Part shown: piece by piece, positions 1-4,830 of the stretch
Layout: every line of letters starts with the position of its first letter
Numbering within the stretch: position 1 is the first letter of the stretch
Source of the DNA: an uncultured Phenylobacterium sp.
GTDB lineage: Bacteria > Pseudomonadota > Alphaproteobacteria > Caulobacterales > Caulobacteraceae
Assembly (NCBI GenBank): GCA_945952355.1
Contig: CAMFIW010000188.1
Span: 1-6,229 of the forward strand
DNA length: 6,229 nucleotides
Reading direction: 5' to 3'
The notes under the pieces: model-generated
Told to the model about the DNA's origin: nothing
Database searches by the model: none
What the model saw: the letters and a program-made list of their open reading frames with translations, nothing else
Program-made: the position numbers and the translations under genes

Positions 1-114
1 CTGGAGCCGGGCGGCACGCTCTATATCGGCCACTCCGAACGGGTCACCGGACCGGCGGCCAACATCTTCCACACGGTGGGCCTGACCACCTATGCCCTGA
101 GGAGCGGCCAATGA
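1..114 (+). CDS. cheR: Chemotaxis protein methyltransferase CheR, C-terminal end (partial)
   Basis: Only the last 37 residues lie in the window, read in frame from base 1 to a TGA at 112-114. The fragment begins [18 protein letters not shown], the C-terminal signature of CheR (LxPGGxLxxGHSE), which belongs to the SAM-dependent methyltransferase fold. CheR methylates specific glutamates in the cytoplasmic signalling domain of chemoreceptors and opposes CheB. The stop overlaps the cheB start (ATGA, 111-114), so the two opposing enzymes are translationally coupled. The short fragment ends YALRSGQ. Its substrate-binding and SAM-binding parts are outside the window. The identity is supported by both the motif and the adjoining cheB. 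Confidence 0.9.
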   Translation: MEPGGTLYIGHSERVTGPAANIFHTVGLTTYALRSGQ

Positions 115-1154
115 GCGTCGGCGTCCTCGTGGTCGACGACTCCGCGACCATGCGTGGCCTGATCGCCGCGGCCCTGCGCCGCGACCCGGAAATCGAAGTG
201 CTTGGCTTCGCCAACGACCCGATCGAGGCCCGGGAGCAGATCAAGAAACTGAACCCCGACGTCGTAACCCTCGACGTCGAAATGCCCCACATGAACGGGC
301 TGGAGTTCCTGGAAAAGATCATGCGCCTGCGGCCCATGCCGGTGGTGATGGTCTCGACCCTGACCCAGGCCGGCGCCGAGGTGACCATCGCCGCCCTCGA
401 ACTGGGCGCGGTGGAGTGCATCGGCAAGCCCGTCGGCGGCGCTACGCCCTCGGAGACCTTCAAGGACCTGGCCGAGAAGGTGAAGACCGCCGCCCGCGCC
501 CGGGTGAAGCCCTATTCCGGCCCGGTGGTCCCGGTCGAGCGGTCCAGCAATTACCAGCCGGCCAAGGACCTGATCCTGGCGATCGGTTCGTCCACCGGCG
601 GGGTCGAGGCGCTGATGACGGTGCTGGCCAACTTCTCCGAGACCTGCCCGCCGACCGTGATCACCCAGCACATGCCGGCGACCTTCACCAAGAGCTTCGC
701 CGCGCGGCTCGACCGCATCTGCGGCGCCCACGTCGCCGAGGCGCACGACGGCGCGCGGCTGTTGCCCGGCCATGTCTATGTGGCGCCCGGCGGCGACGCT
801 CACCTGGAAGTCGTGGGGACCACCCATCCCACCTGCCGCCTGCGCGAGGCGGATCCCGTGAACGGCCATCGCCCATCTGTGGATGTGCTGTTCGAATCGG
901 TCGCCCGGCTGCACCGGCCGGCAACCGGTGTCATCCTGACCGGCATGGGCCGCGACGGCGCCCAGGGACTTCTGACCCTGCGCAACGGCGGCGCCCGCAC
1001 CCTGGGCCAGGACGAGTCGAGCTGCGTTGTCTACGGCATGCCTAAGGCCGCCTTCGAGATCGGGGCCGTCGAAAAGCAAGTCCCGCTGGCGCGCATGGGC
1101 CAGGCCATCCTCAATATCTGCTCGGCCTCGGCCGAAGCCCAAAGGAGCGTGTGA
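111..1154 (+). CDS. cheB: Chemotaxis response regulator protein-glutamate methylesterase/deamidase CheB
   Basis: This 347-residue protein has the full CheB architecture. The receiver domain spans about residues 3-120, with acidic pair D9/D10, phosphoacceptor D55 (TLDVEMP), S82/T83 at the switch position and K106 (GKP). A linker of about 30 residues follows, then the methylesterase domain, about 152-340. The catalytic triad is visible: S161 in GSSTGG, H187 in TQHMP and D282 in TGMGRDG. Phosphorylation by CheA relieves inhibition by the receiver; the enzyme then removes receptor methyl esters, and in some species also deamidates glutamines. Length is normal for the family. The ATG at 111 has an AGGAG at 100-104 and overlaps the cheR stop by four bases. 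The TGA at 1152-1154 overlaps the next ATG by one base. No catalytic residue is missing, so the protein should be active. Confidence 0.97.
   Translation: MSVGVLVVDDSATMRGLIAAALRRDPEIEVLGFANDPIEAREQIKKLNPDVVTLDVEMPHMNGLEFLEKIMRLRPMPVVMVSTLTQAGAEVTIAALELGAVECIGKPVGGATPSETFKDLAEKVKTAARARVKPYSGPVVPVERSSNYQPAKDLILAIGSSTGGVEALMTVLANFSETCPPTVITQHMPATFTKSFAARLDRICGAHVAEAHDGARLLPGHVYVAPGGDAHLEVVGTTHPTCRLREADPVNGHRPSVDVLFESVARLHRPATGVILTGMGRDGAQGLLTLRNGGARTLGQDESSCVVYGMPKAAFEIGAVEKQVPLARMGQAILNICSASAEAQRSV
1143..1147 (+). promoter_or_regulatory. Ribosome binding site deciding the start of the downstream cheY
   Basis: AGGAG lies six bases before the ATG at 1154. An in-frame GTG at 1151 is only three bases from it and another ATG at 1172 is too far, so this site supports the start at 1154. 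The site sits inside the last codons of cheB, as expected for coupled translation. Confidence 0.6.
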
Positions 1155-1543
1155 TGCCCGCCGCCTCCGCCATGAAGGTGCTGATCGTCGACGATCAGCA
1201 GACCATGCGCAGCCTCATCCGCACCAGCCTGCACGCCCTGGGCATCACCCAGACACGGGAGGCCCCCGACGGCGAGGAAGCCCTGCGCGCCATGCTCTCG
1301 GTTCCGGTGAACCTGGTCATCACAGACTTCAACATGCCCAAGCTCGACGGCCTCGGCCTGCTGCGCGCCATCCGTGCGCACGGCCCGACCTCGAAGACGG
1401 CGGTGATCATGCTGACCGGCCGCGCGGACCGCGAGCTGGTCCAGCGGGCGGTGCAGTTTGGGGTCAACAACTACCTTGTGAAACCGTTCACCACCCAGAC
1501 GCTAAAAGAGAAGATCGAAGCGGTGTTCGGGGCCCTGACATGA
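1154..1543 (+). CDS. cheYII: Single-domain CheY response regulator (second CheY of the cluster, CheYII position)
   Basis: This is a 129-residue stand-alone receiver domain. All canonical residues are present: acidic pair D13/D14 (LIVDDQQTMR), phosphoacceptor D58 (ITDFNMPKLDG), T88 (IMLTGR), Y107 as the aromatic switch residue and K110 (VKPF). The core closely resembles flagellar CheY proteins, including the DFNMP loop. After phosphorylation by CheA it is expected to diffuse to the flagellar motor, or to compete for phosphoryl groups as a phosphate sink. Several CheYs are typical of alphaproteobacteria and which one binds FliM cannot be told here. The position between cheB and cheD corresponds to cheYII of the Caulobacter cluster as I recall it. 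The ATG overlaps the cheB stop by one base and the TGA overlaps the cheD ATG by four (1540-1543). The roman numeral rests on gene order, not on a specific sequence signature. Confidence 0.9.
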   Translation: MPAASAMKVLIVDDQQTMRSLIRTSLHALGITQTREAPDGEEALRAMLSVPVNLVITDFNMPKLDGLGLLRAIRAHGPTSKTAVIMLTGRADRELVQRAVQFGVNNYLVKPFTTQTLKEKIEAVFGALT

Positions 1544-2106
1544 TCGTCGAAAACGCCGCCCACCATCATCTCGGCAAGAAGGTGCACGTCATCCAGGGCG
1601 AGCATCACGTGACCTCGGATCCCGACGTCATGCTGACCACGATCCTCGGAAGCTGTGTGGCCGTGTGCCTGCGCGACACCAAGATGGGGATCGGCGGGAT
1701 GAACCACTTCCTGCTGCCCGAGGGCAAGGCCGAGGGCCTGGACGAAAGCCGCCGCTATGGCGCCTACGCCATGGAACTGCTGATCAACGACATCCTGCGC
1801 TCCGGCGGCCGCCGCGAGCGGATGGAGGCCAAGCTCTTCGGCGGCGCCCGCATGTTCGGCGGTCTCTCCGACGTCGGCGCGTCCAACGCCGCCTTCGCCG
1901 AGAAATTCCTCCGCGACGAAGGCATCCCGGTGGTCGGCGGCAGCCTGGGCGGCTTCGGCGCCCGGCGCGTCCAGTACTGGCCCGCGACCGGCCGCGCCCA
2001 GCAGCGCACCGTCACCGACACCAACGAGGTGGCGCGCCTGAAGGAGGTCCCGGCCAAGGTCGTCGCGCCCGCCGCGACCGACGACGGCGACCTGGAGCTG
2101 TTCTGA
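1540..2106 (+). CDS. cheD: Chemoreceptor glutamine deamidase CheD
   Basis: This 188-residue protein is the CheD deamidase, which converts specific receptor glutamines to glutamates so that they can be methylated. The catalytic cysteine is C39 in TTILGSCVAVCL, with the preceding T33/T34, and the catalytic histidine is H56 in GIGGMNHFLLP. The further conserved KLFGGARMF (about 98-106) and GGFGARRVQYWP (about 137-148) segments are present. The reading frame is open far upstream into cheYII, but homology begins only with the ATG at 1540, which overlaps the cheYII stop (ATGA). After the core there is an Ala-rich linker and a distinctive acidic/hydrophobic end, DDGDLELF. A near-identical tail closes the next gene product. 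No cheC, the partner of CheD in Bacillus and Thermotoga, is seen in the window. Confidence 0.95.
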   Translation: MIVENAAHHHLGKKVHVIQGEHHVTSDPDVMLTTILGSCVAVCLRDTKMGIGGMNHFLLPEGKAEGLDESRRYGAYAMELLINDILRSGGRRERMEAKLFGGARMFGGLSDVGASNAAFAEKFLRDEGIPVVGGSLGGFGARRVQYWPATGRAQQRTVTDTNEVARLKEVPAKVVAPAATDDGDLELF

Positions 2107-2468
2107 TGAGCCAAGCCGCCCCGAGCCATACCCCCGAGGTGCTGGCTTCGCTCGCGGCGGAGCTCGAGCACGCCGGCGCCCTGTGCGACAAGCTCGAGCT
2201 TCTGGTCACCCAGCTCGTCCGCGCCAGCCGCGGCGAGCCGCTACAGATCGCCCTGACCGAGGCCCAGACCCTGGACGTCCTGACCCAGCACCTGGCGGCG
2301 CTCGCCATCTTCACGCGCAACCTCGCCCAGCAGGCGCCTTCGGGCGTCTTCGACCTGAGCAATGCCGTCGCCGGCGTCACCCTGGGCGATCTGGCCAAGC
2401 GGCTCGCGCGGGTCAGCCAGGAGAGCGGCGAGGCGCTGGCGGCGTCCGGCGACCTGGATCTCTTCTAG
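2106..2468 (+). CDS. cheU: CheU-like chemotaxis protein, candidate CheZ-like CheY phosphatase
   Basis: This 120-residue protein contains no strong hydrophobic signal and is predicted to be almost wholly helical. A long helix spans about 10-40, a second about 50-77 and a third about 90-113, followed by the tail SGDLDLF. By gene order, between cheD and the Cle-type cheY, it corresponds to the gene called cheU in Caulobacter, whose biochemical role is not firmly established to my knowledge. The second helix contains TLDVLTQHLAAL, a D57-x-x-x-Q61 motif matching the spacing of the catalytic D143/Q147 pair of E. coli CheZ. The C-terminal acidic/Leu/Phe peptide recalls the CheY-binding peptide of CheZ (DDLLDSLGF). 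A phosphatase role is therefore an inference. The ATG overlaps the cheD TGA by one base, with GGAG at 2094-2097 as the likely ribosome binding site. A scaffold or adaptor role remains possible. Confidence 0.7.
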   Translation: MSQAAPSHTPEVLASLAAELEHAGALCDKLELLVTQLVRASRGEPLQIALTEAQTLDVLTQHLAALAIFTRNLAQQAPSGVFDLSNAVAGVTLGDLAKRLARVSQESGEALAASGDLDLF

Positions 2469-2482
2469 CAGGACCCTCCCCC

Positions 2483-3079
2483 ATGGCCCTGGATCCCGCC
2501 ATCCGCATCAATCTCGAACGGTCGGTCATCCTGTTGGTCGACGACAATCCGCAGGCGCTCGAGGCCCTGTCGGGGATGGTTCGCGGCTTCGGCGTGCGCA
2601 AGCAGTTCAAGTGCAAGTCCGGGGCGGAGGCGATGCACATCGTCAAGACCCAGGAGCTCGACCTCATCGTGATCGACAGCTCCATGCCCGACATGGACGG
2701 CTACGATTTCGTACGCTGGTTGCGTCGCGAGGCGGCGCCCGAGGTCCAGTTCACCCCGGTGATCATGCTGACCGGCCACGCCGCGCGCAGCATGGTGGAA
2801 AAGAGCCGCGACAGCGGCGCGAACTTCGTGATGGCCCGGCCGTTCACGCCGGAGATCCTCCTGCAGCGGATCTTCTGGGTGGCCAAGGACGAGCGCCAGA
2901 TGGTCAAGGCCGACAGCTATATCGGCCCCGATCGCCGCTTCAAGAACCTCGGACCGCCGCTGGGTATGAAGGGGCGCCGCAAGGACGACCTCTCCGGCCA
3001 CATCGGCGCGGCGACCGATCCGAACCTCGATCAGACGGACATCGACCAGATGTTCAAACCCGCGCGGGTGCAGCTTTGA
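2483..3079 (+). CDS. cheYIII: CheY-like response regulator with Arg-rich C-terminal extension (Cle type, CheYIII position)
   Basis: This 198-residue protein is longer than a plain CheY. Its receiver domain (about 13-135) has D20/D21 (LLVDDNPQ), phosphoacceptor D65 (VIDSSMPDMDGYDF) and T97 (IMLTGHA). The expected lysine is replaced by arginine: R119 in MARPFTP. The extension contains SYIGPDRRFKN and GMKGRRKDDL (about 145-170), rich in conserved arginines. It ends DIDQMFKPARVQL. The Cle proteins of Caulobacter crescentus are CheY-like proteins that bind c-di-GMP through an arginine-rich region and act on the flagellar motor; this protein looks like that family, and from memory CleA occupies this locus. 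It starts at the ATG at 2483 with AGGA at 2470-2473, after a 14-base gap, the only gap between genes of the operon. Its stop overlaps the TTG start of the next gene. The K-to-R change may reduce or alter phosphorylation-dependent switching. Confidence 0.85.
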   Translation: MALDPAIRINLERSVILLVDDNPQALEALSGMVRGFGVRKQFKCKSGAEAMHIVKTQELDLIVIDSSMPDMDGYDFVRWLRREAAPEVQFTPVIMLTGHAARSMVEKSRDSGANFVMARPFTPEILLQRIFWVAKDERQMVKADSYIGPDRRFKNLGPPLGMKGRRKDDLSGHIGAATDPNLDQTDIDQMFKPARVQL

Positions 3080-3528
3080 GCGAAGCCGAATTCATCAAGG
3101 TCAAATACCGGCTCACCGATCAGGTGGCCAAGCCCGGCGGCATGACCGCCGAGCTCGCCAACGAGCGCGCCATGCGCGAACTGGCGGCCCTGGGCGGCGA
3201 TGCGCGCAAGGCGATCGGCGCCACGATCACGCGCATGGAGGAGATGGTGAAGGCCCGGGAGGCCACCGTCGACGCCGTCTATGACGAGAGCTCGACCGTG
3301 CTGGACATCGCCGGCATGTTCAACCAGCGGATCCTCTGCGACGCCGCCTACAGCCTGTGCGAACTGGCCGACCGCCTGCGCACCATCGGCCGCCACGATT
3401 GGCAGGCGATCGGCGTTCACGTCAGCGCGCTCCGCCTGATCTGGTCGAAGGACAAGAACGTCGGCCCCGATATGAAGACCGTCGTCGACGGACTCTGGGC
3501 CCTGACCGACCGCTTCAACCCGACCTGA
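3076..3528 (+). CDS. cheE: CheE-like chemotaxis protein (helical, uncharacterised)
   Basis: This 150-residue protein starts at a TTG that overlaps the stop of the preceding gene (TTGA, 3076-3079). The next in-frame ATG, at 3142, would remove the stretch VKYRLTDQVAKPGG, which is conserved in the convergent paralogue, so TTG is preferred. The protein is helical throughout, without membrane segments or a known enzyme motif. The recognisable blocks are YRLTDQVAKPGG (11-22), a long middle helix, and DWQAIGVHVSALRL (108-121) with H115. It ends DRFNPT. Gene order matches cheE, the last gene of the Caulobacter che operon as I recall it. Its close coupling to the Cle-type regulator, repeated in the minus-strand pair, suggests that the two proteins work together. 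No biochemical function can be assigned. Cytoplasmic location is inferred from the lack of a signal peptide. Confidence 0.75.
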   Translation: MSEAEFIKVKYRLTDQVAKPGGMTAELANERAMRELAALGGDARKAIGATITRMEEMVKAREATVDAVYDESSTVLDIAGMFNQRILCDAAYSLCELADRLRTIGRHDWQAIGVHVSALRLIWSKDKNVGPDMKTVVDGLWALTDRFNPT

Positions 3529-3530
3529 AC

Positions 3531-3557
3531 ATCTTCCCCCAAGGCGTGGGGGAAGGT
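3531..3557. terminator. Hairpin between convergent operons, possible bidirectional terminator
   Basis: CTTCCCCC at 3533-3540 pairs perfectly with GGGGGAAG at 3548-3555 around a seven-base loop. One G-U pair and one A-T pair extend the stem to ten. The hairpin lies three bases after the cheE stop (3528) and seven before the stop of the convergent gene (3564), so it could end both transcripts. No good T-tract follows on either strand, so strict rho-independent strength is doubtful. Confidence 0.6.
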
Positions 3558-3563
3558 TGGCCG

Positions 3564-4091
3564 CTACTCCAACCCTTCGGCCGCGTCGCCGTCGGCGTCG
3601 GCGGGCCGAGTCTCGGTGGTCGGCTTGGCGAAGCGCTGGCTCACCCGCCGCAGGCCTTCCAGGATCGCCTGGGTGCCGGCCCCGTCGCGCGCCGCCTCGG
3701 TCTTCAGCAGCAAACGGAAGGCGCGCAGGTGCACCGCGACCGCGTTCACGTCCCAGGTCTTGCCGCTCATCAGGTAGTCCAGCAGGTCGGCCAGGCTGAC
3801 CAGCATGGTGTCGATGGGCTTCAGGTTGCAGGCCGTCGCCACGCCCACCGTCTTGCTGACCATGCCGTAGAGCTCGCCGGCCAGCTCGGCGTTGAAGGCG
3901 CCCTGGGTCCGGGCGACCAGCGCCTCGGCCTTGTCCAGCACCACCGACAGCTCGCCCAGGCAGTCGGCCTGGAGGCCCTCCAGCCCCTTGTTGGCGTCGC
4001 GCATGGCGTCCGCCACGGGCTTGCCGCCCGGCGTGCGGATCAGCTTGGCGAGGCGGACCTCGGGAACGTGGATCGAAACCGCGCCGCTCAT
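3564..4091 (-). CDS. CheE-like protein, paralogue of the operon cheE
   Basis: This 175-residue helical protein runs from the ATG at 4091 to a TAG at 3566-3564. The start overlaps the stop of the upstream response regulator gene (ATGA, 4091-4088). It aligns along its length with the plus-strand CheE-like protein. VRLAKLIRTPGG (12-23) matches YRLTDQVAKPGG. SLADLLDYL (99-107) matches LCELADRL. DVNAVAVHLRAFRLL (114-128), with H121, matches DWQAIGVHVSALRL. A final SQRF matches TDRF. Unlike the operon copy it carries an extra hydrophilic acidic tail of about 20 residues, TETRPADADGDAAEGLE. There is no signal peptide or membrane segment. It is not a fragment: all conserved blocks are present. Function is unknown; pairing with a Cle-type regulator in both locations suggests a dedicated partner of that regulator. 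Confidence 0.75.
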   Translation of the reverse strand: MSGAVSIHVPEVRLAKLIRTPGGKPVADAMRDANKGLEGLQADCLGELSVVLDKAEALVARTQGAFNAELAGELYGMVSKTVGVATACNLKPIDTMLVSLADLLDYLMSGKTWDVNAVAVHLRAFRLLLKTEAARDGAGTQAILEGLRRVSQRFAKPTTETRPADADGDAAEGLE

Positions 4092-4690
4092 ATCTGCACC
4101 CGCCGGGTCTTCAGCATGCCGTCGATCATTTCCTGTTCCATGTTGGGGCCCTGGGACTCGCCGACCTCGGGCGGGAGGTCGTCCCGCCGGCGGCCGGCCA
4201 TGCCCGCGGGCACGCCCTCGTTCTTGAAGCGCCGGTCCGGGCCGACATAGCTGTCGCACTCGACGAAGCGGCGGCCTTCCCTGGAGATCCAGAGGATGCG
4301 CTCCAGCACCGAGATCGGGGTCAGCGGCTTGGCGATGATGAAATGGGCGCCGCAGTCGCGCGCCTTGTTCACCGCCGCGTTGGGCGTATGGCCAGCGGTC
4401 AGCAGCACCGGCACGTAGCAGTTCGGCTGGATGCCCGAGCGGCGCAGCCAGCTCACGAAATCGTAGCCGGCGCCCGACGCGCCCATCGCATCGACGATCA
4501 TCAGGTCCAGCTCGACCTTCTGGACGGTCGCCTCGGCCTCGGCGACGGTCTCGCAACGGTGCAGGACCTTGGCGCCGAAGCCGGTGAGGATCTGGACGAG
4601 GATGCTCATCCCCAGCGGCGTTTCCTCGAGCAGCAGCACCGAGGCGCGATTGAGGTTGAACCGGGCTCGCGATTCTGGATTCAGCCCCAT
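4088..4690 (-). CDS. Atypical CheY-like response regulator with Arg-rich C-terminal extension (Cle type)
   Basis: This 200-residue protein is a paralogue of the operon's Cle-type regulator. The receiver keeps D67 (MIVDAM), T98 (VLLTAGHT), F117 and K121 (AKPLTP), but the acidic Mg-binding pair is E22/E23 (LLLEETP) instead of Asp-Asp/Glu-Asp. The loop after the phosphoacceptor, AMGASGAGYDF, lacks the usual Met-Pro. The extension has SYVGPDRRFKNEG and GMAGRRRDDL (about 147-171) and ends MIDGMLKTRRVQI. Both elements match the plus-strand paralogue, and the arginine region is the kind that binds c-di-GMP in Caulobacter Cle proteins. The ATG at 4690 is chosen because MGLNPESRARFNLNRASVLL aligns with MALDPAIRINLERSVILL and has GGAG four bases upstream (4698-4695). 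A longer in-frame start at 4780 adds only Arg-rich sequence. It probably acts on the flagellar motor or an associated process, perhaps with weak or no phosphorylation control. Confidence 0.85.
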   Translation of the reverse strand: MGLNPESRARFNLNRASVLLLEETPLGMSILVQILTGFGAKVLHRCETVAEAEATVQKVELDLMIVDAMGASGAGYDFVSWLRRSGIQPNCYVPVLLTAGHTPNAAVNKARDCGAHFIIAKPLTPISVLERILWISREGRRFVECDSYVGPDRRFKNEGVPAGMAGRRRDDLPPEVGESQGPNMEQEMIDGMLKTRRVQI

Positions 4691-4824
4691 TCGTCTCCGC
4701 CCGCCGTCTATGTCGCCCCCTTCGAAGGCGACCTGACGTCCGCGGCGGCGCCGGGAAGGCCCCGCGGACCCTCGGACCATCGCAAGACAGCGTTAATAAG
4801 AACTTCCCGTTTTGGGGACACCCC
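4691..4824 (-). promoter_or_regulatory. Probable promoter region of the convergent regulator/CheE-like pair
   Basis: This is the only sizeable intergenic stretch in the window, between the stop of the metallohydrolase gene and the ATG at 4690. It contains an AT-rich island around 4791-4802 in otherwise GC-rich DNA. On the minus strand the island reads TTATTAACGCTGTCTTGC. TTAA followed after seven bases by TTGC (4796-4782) resembles a one-sided CtrA box (TTAA-N7-TTAA), but only half matches. No convincing sigma-70 or sigma-54 promoter pair was found. A promoter here is inferred from position. Confidence 0.35.
4695..4698 (-). promoter_or_regulatory. Ribosome binding site supporting the start at 4690
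   Basis: On the minus strand GGAG lies four bases before the ATG at 4690. This and the alignment of the N-terminus with its paralogue decide the start against the upstream in-frame codon at 4780. Confidence 0.45.
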
Positions 4825-4830
4825 TCAAAA
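4810..4830 (-). terminator. Hairpin at the end of the metallohydrolase gene, weak terminator candidate
   Basis: On the minus strand TTTTGAGGGG, TGT, CCCCAAAA forms four G-C pairs around a three-base loop plus four T-A pairs, with a two-base GA bulge. The arms include the gene's own TGA stop (4827-4825). A clear T-run does not follow directly (CGGGAAGTTCTTATT), so intrinsic termination is uncertain. Confidence 0.35.

Noticed and set aside
90..1142. Long open frame of 350 codons on the minus strand opposite cheB
   Set aside because: It is antisense to a fully recognisable CheB. Its product is rich in Gly, His, Arg and Ala with no family resemblance, as expected from GC-rich codon shadowing.
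1151..1153. GTG as an alternative start for the second cheY
   Set aside because: It is too close to the AGGAG at 1143-1147. The ATG at 1154 has better spacing and gives the usual CheY N-terminus.
1027..1539. Upstream in-frame extension of cheD
   Set aside because: The extension reads through cheB and cheYII in the wrong frame. CheD homology and the ATGA overlap place the start at 1540.
2362..3075. Upstream extension of the cheE frame
   Set aside because: It overlaps cheU and the Cle-type regulator out of frame and gives an Arg/Pro-rich sequence. Similarity to the paralogue begins after 3076.
3357..4250. 297-codon open frame on the plus strand across the convergent junction
   Set aside because: It runs through the end of cheE in another frame and then antisense to both genes of the second module. 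The product is low-complexity and unlike any family I know.
4691..4780. Thirty-residue N-terminal extension of the convergent response regulator
   Set aside because: The extra residues are Arg/Gly-rich. The paralogue starts at the equivalent of 4690, and a GGAG precedes that ATG.
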